From positions 1-36,313 of the forward strand of contig NZ_JAJEQE010000033.1 of the NCBI RefSeq assembly GCF_020687205.1: DNA of 36,313 nt. Reading direction: 5' to 3'. This document shows positions 24,578-32,561 of the stretch, piece by piece. The notes under the pieces were generated by a model. That model did no database searches. It worked only from the letters and a program-made list of their open reading frames with translations, and was not told the DNA's origin. The translations under genes and the position numbers were made by a program. The DNA is from Hominisplanchenecus faecis. GTDB lineage: Bacteria > Bacillota > Clostridia > Lachnospirales > Lachnospiraceae. How positions within the stretch are numbered: the stretch's first letter is position 1; each line of letters starts with the position of its first letter.

Positions 24578-26911
24578 GTGGCAGAAAAGAAAAGAAAAAA
24601 AAGAAAGCACTTTTCAAAACTAATGCAGAAAAAACTGGTGGGAAGTTTTGCATTAGTTTTGTTTGTGTTACTGGGATTAAATTTAAGAATTGTATATATT
24701 ACAGCCAAAAACGGCGATAACTATGCAAAACAGGTGCTGTCACAGAAACAGTATGACAGCAGAACGATTCCATACAAACGCGGAGAGATCCAGGATCGCA
24801 ATGGAAATGTGTTTGCAAAAAGTGAAAAGGTCTATAATGTCATTCTCGACTGTGTAGCGGTAAACGGTGGTGATGAAGAAGAACAGGCAAAGCTGAAAGA
24901 GCAGGAAATTGATTACATCGAACCGACGATCGATGCACTTGTGAAAACATTAGGTCTGGATGAAGCAGAGCTTCGTTCAATGATCACTGATCCGTCAACA
25001 TCCGGGAGTCGGTATCAGGTTCTGAAAAAGGGCATTTCTCTGGAAGAAAAGCAGACATTTGAGGACTATACGGAAATCGATTCTGAAAAGGAGTATACCA
25101 AGACAGACCTTGCAAGGCGGCGGTGTGTTCAGGGTGTCTGGTTTGAAGAAGATTACGTCCGGGATTATCCGCTGAAAACACTTGCGAGCAATGTGATCGG
25201 AGTCGGAAGCAATTCCGGCGGTGCAAGCGGGCTGGAATCTTACTACACAGATGTCTTGGGCGGAACAGACGGCAGAGAGTTCGGTTATCTGGATGAGAAC
25301 TCCGACCTGCAGAGGACGATCGTTGAACCGACCAATGGAAATACAATCGTTTCCACCCTGGATATCAACATCCAGCAGGTTGTGGAAAAGTACATCGCTG
25401 AATTTGATGCAGAGTACGGCAAAGATGCCGAGGACGGCAAAGGTGCGAAAAACATTGGTGTCATCGTCGGAAATCCGCAGAACGGCGAGATTTATGCGAT
25501 GGCGAGCAACCACGGATTTGACCTCACGGATCCGGACGATTTAAGCGACAAGTATACGGACGCAGAGCTGAAATCCATGACAGAGGAAGAAAAATCAGAT
25601 GCTCTGAATGAGAAATGGTACAATTACTGCGTATCCGAAAGTTTTGAGCCTGGCTCTACGTTTAAACCGATCGTGGTAGCATCGGCACTGGAGATGGGTG
25701 CGATCACGACAGATGCTACCTACGTCTGTGACGGTGGAGAATTTGTCACCGATACAGAAATCAAATGTGATAATATTTACGGTCATGGAAATGAGACGTT
25801 AAGTGATGTTATCAAAAATTCCTGTAACGATGCGATGATGCAGATCGGAATGAAAATGCAGATCACACCATTCCTGAAATACCAGAGACTGTTTAATTTC
25901 GGAAGCCGGACAGGGATCGACCTTCCGAATGAAAGTACCGGTGTACTGTATGACAGGGACAGCATGCACGAGGTAGAGCTGGCGACCAATACCTTCGGTC
26001 AGACTTTTACCAGCACGATGATCCAGGAATATGCGGCATTTAATGCAGTGGTAAACGGCGGATATTATTATGAGCCGCATATGGTAAAGCAGATCCTGGA
26101 TGATAACGGCGGAGTGGTAAAGAATATCAATCCGGTCCTTCTGCGTCAGCCGGTATCCACGAAAAATGCAGATTTTGTGTTAAGTGCCATGGAGCAGACT
26201 GTTCTGGATGGTACCGGAAAAAAGGCAAGAGTGCCGGGCTACCGTGTGGCAGGTAAAACAGGTACTGCAGAGAAGATCAATCCGGAGACCGGAACACGTT
26301 GGGAAGGAAAATATCTGGTATCTTTCATCGGATGTGCACCGGTGGATGATCCGCAGCTTACAGTGTATGTTGTTGTCGATGAGCCAAACGTTGAAAATCA
26401 GGAAACTGGTGGTTACTCTATGATCATTTCCAGAAAGATCATGATGGAAGTGCTTCCGTATCTGAACATTCCACAGACGGAAGAGATCACAGATGAGCTG
26501 CTTCAGGAGCTGGAACTGACCAGAGAAGATGTGGAAAACGGAAGAAACGCAGCTCTGATCAAAGAAAAATCAGAGACAACGGAGACAGATGAGTACGGAA
26601 ATGTCATCTCTTCCGGAACGACCGCTGAAACGGATGAGTACGGAAATGTCATTTCCTCCGGAACGACATCCGGCAGTACATCCTCTGCGACAGGCACAAC
26701 CGATGCTCAGACATCACAGACGGATGCTTATGGAAATGTGAACAGTGGCAGCGATTCCACGACGCAGGGTACGACGGACGATGAGGGATCGGCGTTTCAT
26801 TCAAATATACCGGCTCCGCTCCAGTCACAGGACAGTGGTGACGGCGTGAGTACGCAGGACTGGATTACCAACGAAAAGCTTGGTATTGATGAGAATAATA
26901 ACAGTTATTAG
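24578..26911 (+). CDS. ftsI: division transpeptidase, penicillin-binding protein 2 family (FtsI/PbpB)
   Basis: This class B PBP cross-links septal peptidoglycan with FtsW. A basic start and one membrane anchor (about 20-42) are followed by the pedestal domain, which opens with RGEIQDRNGNVFA, and then the transpeptidase with Ser360 in STFK, SCN at 415-417 and KTG at 560-562. After the catalytic domain comes a tail of over 110 residues, rich in Thr, Ser, Gly and Asp. It holds two exact TDEYGNVISSGTT repeats 15 codons apart and a third degenerate copy. The start is GTG at 24578 with ACAGGTGG before it. At 777 aa it is larger than most FtsI proteins because of the tail. No PASTA domain is seen. 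Confidence 0.93.
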   Translation: MAEKKRKKRKHFSKLMQKKLVGSFALVLFVLLGLNLRIVYITAKNGDNYAKQVLSQKQYDSRTIPYKRGEIQDRNGNVFAKSEKVYNVILDCVAVNGGDEEEQAKLKEQEIDYIEPTIDALVKTLGLDEAELRSMITDPSTSGSRYQVLKKGISLEEKQTFEDYTEIDSEKEYTKTDLARRRCVQGVWFEEDYVRDYPLKTLASNVIGVGSNSGGASGLESYYTDVLGGTDGREFGYLDENSDLQRTIVEPTNGNTIVSTLDINIQQVVEKYIAEFDAEYGKDAEDGKGAKNIGVIVGNPQNGEIYAMASNHGFDLTDPDDLSDKYTDAELKSMTEEEKSDALNEKWYNYCVSESFEPGSTFKPIVVASALEMGAITTDATYVCDGGEFVTDTEIKCDNIYGHGNETLSDVIKNSCNDAMMQIGMKMQITPFLKYQRLFNFGSRTGIDLPNESTGVLYDRDSMHEVELATNTFGQTFTSTMIQEYAAFNAVVNGGYYYEPHMVKQILDDNGGVVKNINPVLLRQPVSTKNADFVLSAMEQTVLDGTGKKARVPGYRVAGKTGTAEKINPETGTRWEGKYLVSFIGCAPVDDPQLTVYVVVDEPNVENQETGGYSMIISRKIMMEVLPYLNIPQTEEITDELLQELELTREDVENGRNAALIKEKSETTETDEYGNVISSGTTAETDEYGNVISSGTTSGSTSSATGTTDAQTSQTDAYGNVNSGSDSTTQGTTDDEGSAFHSNIPAPLQSQDSGDGVSTQDWITNEKLGIDENNNSY
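26585..26749 (+). repeat. imperfect tandem repeat in the FtsI tail
   Basis: Two 39-bp units at 26585-26623 and 26630-26668 (period 45 bp) encode TDEYGNVISSGTT with only silent differences. A third related unit at about 26720-26749 encodes TDAYGNVNSG. The region is extracellular and predicted to be disordered. Confidence 0.9.
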
Positions 26912-26982
26912 TCAAATGGATATTCGCAATTGAAGCAGGGGACTTCCTTGATTTGGTTAAGATATAAAGAATTTGCAGTTTT

Positions 26983-27033
26983 AACCTCACAGAAGCAGCG
27001 ATATAATAATAGAAAGCTTTTGTGAGGTTTTTT
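26983..27033 (+). terminator. intrinsic terminator or attenuator between ftsI and the spoVD-like gene
   Basis: AACCTCACAGAAGC (26983-26996) pairs over 14 bp, with one wobble, with GCTTTTGTGAGGTT (27016-27029) around a 19-base A/T-rich loop, followed by TTTTTT at 27028-27033. The right arm contains GTGAGG, the only plausible ribosome binding site of the next gene, so folding would both stop transcription and hide that site. The loop contains TATAAT (27003-27008) with a poor TTTTAA 17 bases upstream, which could be a weak promoter. Confidence 0.8.
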
Positions 27034-27036
27034 GTA

Positions 27037-28824
27037 TTGTTTGTAAAGATCAAAACATTTCACCGCAAAAAGATCGTGGCTGTTTTTGCACTGTGCATGG
27101 CGGCGATGCTTTTTCTGATTGGGCGGCTGGGGTATCTGATGCTGCTTCGGGCAGATTATTACAGCGAAAAAGCACAGGATCTCCATGAGAGGGAGCGAAG
27201 TATCAAAGCGGCCCGCGGAAAAATTCTGGACTGCAACGGAAAAGTGCTGGCAGATAATAAGACGGTATGTACGATTTCTGTGATCCACAGTCAGATCAAA
27301 GAGCCGGAAAAAGTGATCGATGTGCTGACAGAAGAACTGGGGATGGAGCGTGACCAGGTCAAGAAACGCGTGGAAAAGAACAGTTCCATTGAGCGGATCA
27401 AAACGAATGTGGATAAACAGACCGGGGATAAAATAAGAGAATACGATCTGGCTGGCGTGAAAGTGGATGAAGACTATAAGAGAAATTATCCATATGGAAA
27501 TCTGGCTTCCAAAGTGCTTGGATTTACCGGAAGTGACAATCAGGGGATCGTGGGACTGGAAGTCAAATATGAGAGCATCTTAAAAGGAACAGACGGGCAG
27601 ATTCTGACCATGACGGATGCCAGAGGTGTGGAATTATCCGACACCGGAGAAGGAAGAAAAGAGCCGGTTTCCGGGAAAAATCTAATCTTAAGCCTGGATG
27701 CAAACCTGCAGGAGTATGCACAGCAGGCGGCTTACCAGGCACTGGAACAGAAACAGGCAGACAGTGTCTCCATTATTCTGATGCGGCCCGGGAACGGGGA
27801 GATCCTGGCGATGGTAAATGTACCGGAATACGATCTGAATGATCCGTTTAACCTGAAAAAAAGTACGAATGGCATGTCACAGCAGGAAATTCAGGATGAA
27901 AGAAACAAAATGTGGCGAAATGGCTGCATCAACGACACGTATGAGCCGGGTTCGACATTTAAGATCATAACGGCATCGGCAGCTCTGGAAGAGGGCGTTG
28001 TAACACCGGAAGATACTTTCAGCTGTCCCGGATTTCGGATTGTCGATGACAGGAGGATACGCTGCCATAAAACGACCGGTCATGGAAGTGAGACGTTTGT
28101 GCAGGGAGTCATGAATTCCTGCAATCCGGTTTTTATTGAAGTGGGACAGCGGCTGGGGACAGATGCTTTTTACAGGTATTTTCAGCAGTTCGGTCTGCTC
28201 GAAAAGACTGGGATTGATCTTCCGGGAGAGGCAGGGACGATCATGCATCAGAAAAAGGATATCGGGCCGGTGGAACTGGCAACGATCTCGTTCGGACAGT
28301 CCTTTCAGATCACGCCGATCCGTCTGGCGGCAACGGTGTGTTCCCTGATCAATGGCGGCCATCAGATCACGCCGCATTTTGGGGTGGAAGTGCGGGAAGA
28401 TGACGGTACTTTGCTGGAAACACTTTCTTATAAGGAAGGAAAACAGATCGTATCGGAGCAGGTTTCCAAGACAATGAGGGCGATTCTCGAAAAAGTCGTT
28501 TCCGAAGGAGGCGGCAAAAAGGCCTATATCGAAGGATATCATATAGGAGGAAAGACAGCGACCTCCGAGACACTGCCGCGAAGTGCAAATAAATACATTT
28601 CCTCTTTTCTTGGATTTGTTCCGGCAGAAGATCCCAGGATCCTTGGAATCTGTATTATAAACAATCCGCAGGGCGTATATTATGGAGGAACGATCTGTGC
28701 CCCGGTCATGCGGACGGTTTTTGAAAATATTCTGCCTTATCTTGGAATCGAAAAAGAAGCTGCACAGGAAACGGATGCGGTCAGAATAATGGATCAAGTC
28801 GAACATTTGCTGTCTGCTGAATAA
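27037..28824 (+). CDS. spoVD: SpoVD-like class B penicillin-binding protein
   Basis: This is a second PBP2-family transpeptidase directly after ftsI. In the Bacillus cluster this slot is held by spoVD, needed for spore cortex. The anchor is at about 8-28, the pedestal domain starts with ARGKILDCNGKVLAD, and the transpeptidase has Ser306 in STFK and SCN at 361-363. The third motif is KTA (506-508) in GGKTATSETLP, where KTG is expected. There is no PASTA domain, unlike Bacillus SpoVD, and no disordered tail like that of the neighbouring FtsI. I prefer TTG 27037 (595 aa), 9 bases after GTGAGG. GTG 27022 is also in frame but lies inside the terminator stem. The spoVD role is inferred from position; a second vegetative PBP is possible. 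Confidence 0.8.
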   Translation: MFVKIKTFHRKKIVAVFALCMAAMLFLIGRLGYLMLLRADYYSEKAQDLHERERSIKAARGKILDCNGKVLADNKTVCTISVIHSQIKEPEKVIDVLTEELGMERDQVKKRVEKNSSIERIKTNVDKQTGDKIREYDLAGVKVDEDYKRNYPYGNLASKVLGFTGSDNQGIVGLEVKYESILKGTDGQILTMTDARGVELSDTGEGRKEPVSGKNLILSLDANLQEYAQQAAYQALEQKQADSVSIILMRPGNGEILAMVNVPEYDLNDPFNLKKSTNGMSQQEIQDERNKMWRNGCINDTYEPGSTFKIITASAALEEGVVTPEDTFSCPGFRIVDDRRIRCHKTTGHGSETFVQGVMNSCNPVFIEVGQRLGTDAFYRYFQQFGLLEKTGIDLPGEAGTIMHQKKDIGPVELATISFGQSFQITPIRLAATVCSLINGGHQITPHFGVEVREDDGTLLETLSYKEGKQIVSEQVSKTMRAILEKVVSEGGGKKAYIEGYHIGGKTATSETLPRSANKYISSFLGFVPAEDPRILGICIINNPQGVYYGGTICAPVMRTVFENILPYLGIEKEAAQETDAVRIMDQVEHLLSAE

Positions 28825-28861
28825 AACAGAAGGGGAGTCTTTTCCGACTAAGATAAAACAG

Positions 28862-28890
28862 TTGCGAAAAAAGAGGAAAAGTTTTATACT
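28862..28890 (+). promoter_or_regulatory. putative sigma-A promoter of mraY
   Basis: TTGCGA (28862-28867) and TATACT (28885-28890) are separated by 17 bases. It lies in the 146-base gap after the spoVD-like gene. A 70-base leader follows, with a GCGGCC/GGCCGC stem at 28917-28945 just upstream of the ribosome binding site. Confidence 0.65.
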
Positions 28891-28916
28891 AGCATAGAGT
28901 TATGCGTCGCAGACAA

Positions 28917-28945
28917 GCGGCCTGACAACCAGAAAACGAGGCCGC
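28917..28945 (+). promoter_or_regulatory. GC-rich hairpin in the mraY leader
   Basis: GCGGCC (28917-28922) and GGCCGC (28940-28945) form a 6-bp stem around 17 bases. No T-run follows, so it is not a terminator. It ends 13 bases before the AGGAGG of mraY and could affect mRNA stability or act as a binding site. A GTTATGCG direct repeat occurs on both sides. Confidence 0.4.
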
Positions 28946-28970
28946 CGTTATGCGGCAGCAGGAGGTAAAT

Positions 28971-29933
28971 ATGAAAATAAGTACAGAAGTAATCATTGCA
29001 TTGCTGGCATCCTTTGCAATCAGTGTCGTCTTGAGTCCGATCATTATCCCATTCCTGAAAAGACTGAAGATCGGTCAGACGGAACGAACCGAAGGTGTAC
29101 AGTCCCATCTTGAAAAAGCAGGCACGCCGACTATGGGAGGACTGATCATTCTAATCAGTGTGCTGGTCACCTCTCTTTTCTTTGTCCGCAGATATCCGAA
29201 CATCATCCCGGTTCTGTTTCTGACACTGGGTTTTGGTATCATCGGATTTCTGGATGATTATCTGAAAGTTGTGCTTCGAAGATCCGACGGTCTGCTTCCG
29301 AAGCAGAAAATGCTCGGACAGATCATTGTTACGACCATTTTTCTGGCGTATATCCTGATCGTGGACAAAAGTTTCCTGACGATGAGGATCCCGTTCAGCG
29401 ATCAGTATTTTGACTGCAAATGGATCACGGTTCCGCTGGTTTATCTGGCAGTGATCGGAACAGTCAACGGAGTCAACTTTACCGATGGACTGGACGGACT
29501 GGCAACAGGCGTTACGACAATGGTCGCTGTATTCTTTACTGCTGTATCCATCGGGCTTGGCGGCGGCATTGAGCCAATCACGGCAGCGGTTACCGGTGCA
29601 CTGCTCGGATTTCTGTTATTTAACGTCTATCCGGCACAGGTATTTATGGGAGATACCGGATCTCTGGCACTTGGAGGATTTGTGGCAGGTGCAGCCTATG
29701 TGCTGAAGATGCCGTGGATCATCCTGGTCGTCGGACTGATCTATCTGGTGGAGGTACTCTCTGTTATGATCCAGGTCACCTACTTTAAGAAGACCGGCGG
29801 AAAACGATTCTTTAAGATGGCCCCGATCCATCATCATTTTGAGCTTTGTGGCTGGTCTGAGACCAGAGTTGTGGCAGTCTTTACCGTTGTGACAGCACTG
29901 TTGTGCCTGCTGGGACTCGTTCTGGTATCATAA
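28971..29933 (+). CDS. mraY: phospho-N-acetylmuramoyl-pentapeptide transferase MraY
   Basis: MraY is a ten-segment membrane enzyme that makes lipid I from UDP-MurNAc-pentapeptide and undecaprenyl phosphate. Signatures present: GTPTMGG near residue 46, FLDDYLK with the Asp pair, NFTDGLDGLATG, FMGDTGSLALGG and the cytoplasmic MAPIHHHFELCGW loop with its His triplet. All are intact. The length is 320 aa. The start is ATG 28971 (MKISTEVII), preceded by CAGGAGG. An in-frame ATG at 28950 lies upstream of that site. The product feeds MurG, whose gene is not in this cluster. Confidence 0.97.
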   Translation: MKISTEVIIALLASFAISVVLSPIIIPFLKRLKIGQTERTEGVQSHLEKAGTPTMGGLIILISVLVTSLFFVRRYPNIIPVLFLTLGFGIIGFLDDYLKVVLRRSDGLLPKQKMLGQIIVTTIFLAYILIVDKSFLTMRIPFSDQYFDCKWITVPLVYLAVIGTVNGVNFTDGLDGLATGVTTMVAVFFTAVSIGLGGGIEPITAAVTGALLGFLLFNVYPAQVFMGDTGSLALGGFVAGAAYVLKMPWIILVVGLIYLVEVLSVMIQVTYFKKTGGKRFFKMAPIHHHFELCGWSETRVVAVFTVVTALLCLLGLVLVS

Positions 29934-30039
29934 ACAGATATCAAGGTGGAGTATTAAGCCATAGCAAGACATCATGGCTTCAGGTTTTTAATTCTGACAG
30001 CATAGTATAAGATACGAACATCGAGGAGGAGAATAGAAG

Positions 30040-31395
30040 ATGGATTTTAAAGATAAAAAGGTCCTGGTATTCGGAAGCGGCATCAGCGGCATCGGAGCCT
30101 GTGAGCTTCTGGAAAAAAGCGGTGCAACTGTGATTTTGTTTGATGGCAATGAAAAGCTTCACGAGGAAGCAATCCGCATGAAACTGCCTTCCGCAAGCAA
30201 GGCACAGATCCTGATCGGGCAGATCAGTGATGAGCAGTTAAAAGAGCTGGATCTTGTGGTATTAAGTCCTGGTGTACCGACAGATCTGCCGGTGGTAGAA
30301 AAAATGAAAGCAGCCGGCATCCGCATATGGGGTGAAGTAGAGCTGGCATATGAAAACGCAAAAGGCGATGTTCTGGCGATCACCGGCACGAACGGAAAGA
30401 CGACAACAACCAGCCTTTTAGGTGAGATCATGAAATGCTGGAAAGAGAGCGTTTATGTCGTTGGAAACATTGGAAATCCTTATACGCAGGCAGCTCCGAA
30501 GATGACAGAAGAGAGTGTGACCGTTGCGGAGATCAGCAGTTTTCAGCTGGAGACGATCGATCAGTTCCATCCAAAGGTAAGTGCGATCTTAAATATCACA
30601 CCGGATCATCTGAACCGCCATCATACCATGGAAGAGTACATAAGAGTCAAAGAGCTCATCACCAAAAATCAGACATCCGAAGATACCTGTGTCCTCAACT
30701 ACGAAGATCCGATCCTGCGTGCATTTGGAGAAAATCTTCAGATCAGGGTATTATTTTTCAGCAGTGAGCGTAAACTGAAACAGGGACTTTATCTGGAAGA
30801 TGAGACGATCTGGTATGCAGATGAGAGTCAGAAACTTGCAATCTGCAAAACACAGGATTTAAACATCGTCGGCAAACATAACTACGAAAACGTAATGGCA
30901 GCAGCCGGCATGGCATTATCTTACGGCGTTCCGCTTGAAAAGATCCAGGAAGCAGTAAAAGCATTCCAGGCAGTAGAACACCGCATTGAGTTTGTGACAG
31001 AGAAAAGCGGTGTTGTTTATTACAACGATTCCAAAGGAACCAATCCGGATGCGGCGATCAAGGGCATCCAGGCGATGTCACGCCCGACTCTGCTGATCGG
31101 AGGCGGATATGACAAAGGCTCCGATTACACGGAATGGATCCAGTCTTTTGACGGCAAAGTAAAATATCTGGTACTGCTCGGTGTTACAAAAGAAAAAATT
31201 GCAGAAACAGCACGTAAGTGTGGATTTGATAACATCATCATGACAGAAAGCCTCGAAGAAGCCGTCAAAGTTTGTGCAGAAAATGCAGAAAGCGGCGATG
31301 CCGTACTTCTTTCACCGGCATGTGCGAGCTGGGATATGTTCCCAAGCTATGAAGTCCGCGGAAGAAGATTCAAAGAATTAGTAAGAAATTTATAA
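30040..31395 (+). CDS. murD: UDP-N-acetylmuramoylalanine--D-glutamate ligase
   Basis: MurD adds D-Glu to UDP-MurNAc-L-Ala, two steps before MurE's product reaches MurF. The N-terminal UDP-binding Rossmann domain has FGSGISGIG. The central ATPase domain has GTNGKTTTT starting at 116 and NITPDHLNRH. The C-terminal domain has the NDSKGTNPDAA and LLSPACASWDMF segments typical of MurD. The length of 451 aa is normal. GAGGAGGAG lies before the ATG. The 106-base gap from mraY contains a weak 7-bp stem (29956-29980) followed by GGTTTTT and an isolated TATAAG at 30006, neither convincing. Confidence 0.97.
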   Translation: MDFKDKKVLVFGSGISGIGACELLEKSGATVILFDGNEKLHEEAIRMKLPSASKAQILIGQISDEQLKELDLVVLSPGVPTDLPVVEKMKAAGIRIWGEVELAYENAKGDVLAITGTNGKTTTTSLLGEIMKCWKESVYVVGNIGNPYTQAAPKMTEESVTVAEISSFQLETIDQFHPKVSAILNITPDHLNRHHTMEEYIRVKELITKNQTSEDTCVLNYEDPILRAFGENLQIRVLFFSSERKLKQGLYLEDETIWYADESQKLAICKTQDLNIVGKHNYENVMAAAGMALSYGVPLEKIQEAVKAFQAVEHRIEFVTEKSGVVYYNDSKGTNPDAAIKGIQAMSRPTLLIGGGYDKGSDYTEWIQSFDGKVKYLVLLGVTKEKIAETARKCGFDNIIMTESLEEAVKVCAENAESGDAVLLSPACASWDMFPSYEVRGRRFKELVRNL

Positions 31396-31419
31396 TACGG
31401 GAATGCAGGGAGTGATGCA

Positions 31420-32514
31420 ATGAGAACAAAATCCGGCAGAGGAGATGTACTGCTGGTATGCATGGTGCTGTTTCTTGTTGTTTTTGGGCTGGCAGTGTTA
31501 TACAGCACCGGTTCCTACAATGGGAGTGTCCGCTTCGGAGATGCTTTTTATTATATGAAAAAGCAGTTTTTTGCAGCGGCACTCGGGATGCTTGCCATGT
31601 ACCTGATCAGCTGTATGGATTACCATATTTTTGAAAAATATGCCATCGCAGCCTATCTGATCTCCCTTGCATTATCCACCCTGGTATTATTTGCGGGCAA
31701 TGCTTACAACGGTTCCAGAAGATGGCTCTCACTTGGTCCTCTTTCCTTTCAGCCGTCCGAGTTTGCCAAACTTGCCGTGATTCTGTTTCTGGCAAGAATG
31801 GTCGGAAGACAGAAGAAAAAAAGGAACAGTTTTCTGAACCTGGTGTTTGTGATTGCTCTGGTACTGCCGATCGTGGCACTGGTAGGGACGAACAACTTAA
31901 GTACGGCGATCATCATCCTCGGCATCGCAGTGATCGTAGTGTTTGTATCGGACAAAAGATATATGCAGTTTGTGTGGATCGCGGCGGCCGGAGCAGGCAT
32001 GATGGCGTTGTTCCTTGGGATGGAGTCTTATCGCCTGGAGAGGATCGCCATCTGGAAGAATCCGGAGGCTTACGAAAAGGGCTATCAGACAATCCAGGGA
32101 CTTTATGCGATCGGTTCCGGCGGACTGTTCGGCAGAGGATTCGGCGAGAGCATCCAGAAGCTCGGATTCGTGCCGGAGGCACAGAATGATATGATCTTTT
32201 CAATCATCTGCGAAGAACTTGGATTTGTCGGTGCCACGATCCTGATGCTTGTTTTTCTGGTGCTGATCTGGAGGTTTATGGTGATCGCTGTACATGCACC
32301 GGATCTTTTCGGGTCACTGATCGCAGCGGGAGCCATGGGGCACATCGCGATCCAGGTGATTTTAAATGTAGCCGTTGTGACAAACACGATTCCGAATACC
32401 GGGATCACACTTCCGTTTATCAGTTATGGAGGCACTTCCGTTTTGTTTCTGCTCTCGGAGATGGGGCTGGTTTTGGCAGTCAGCCGGTGGCAAAGCGAGA
32501 AAAAATGCATATGA
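31420..32514 (+). CDS. ftsW: SEDS-family peptidoglycan polymerase FtsW/SpoVE
   Basis: This multi-pass SEDS glycosyltransferase polymerises lipid II with its partner class B PBP. About ten hydrophobic segments are visible across 364 aa. Family segments include GSRRWLSLGPLSFQPSEFAKLA, where Trp-Leu and Pro-Ser-Glu are hallmark residues, QSIQGLYAIGSGGLFGRG-like sequence (here QTIQGLYAIGSGG), EAQNDMIFSIICEELG, and NTGITLPFISYGGTS near the C-terminus. GCAGGGAG precedes the ATG. With two PBP genes upstream, the partner could be FtsI or the SpoVD-like protein. In Bacillus the gene at this position is spoVE, so the sporulation alternative stays open. Confidence 0.93.
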   Translation: MRTKSGRGDVLLVCMVLFLVVFGLAVLYSTGSYNGSVRFGDAFYYMKKQFFAAALGMLAMYLISCMDYHIFEKYAIAAYLISLALSTLVLFAGNAYNGSRRWLSLGPLSFQPSEFAKLAVILFLARMVGRQKKKRNSFLNLVFVIALVLPIVALVGTNNLSTAIIILGIAVIVVFVSDKRYMQFVWIAAAGAGMMALFLGMESYRLERIAIWKNPEAYEKGYQTIQGLYAIGSGGLFGRGFGESIQKLGFVPEAQNDMIFSIICEELGFVGATILMLVFLVLIWRFMVIAVHAPDLFGSLIAAGAMGHIAIQVILNVAVVTNTIPNTGITLPFISYGGTSVLFLLSEMGLVLAVSRWQSEKKCI

Positions 32515-32561
32515 TAATTTTATAGAAGCAATTTCCAGATTGAGTAAGCGGAGGGGTTTGG

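Noticed and set aside
29956-29990. Possible terminator between mraY and murD
   Set aside because: The stem is only 7 bp with an 11-base loop, and the T-run is separated from it by CAGG. Too weak to call.
30006-30011. TATAAG as a -10 box for murD
   Set aside because: No acceptable -35 hexamer lies 16-19 bases upstream.
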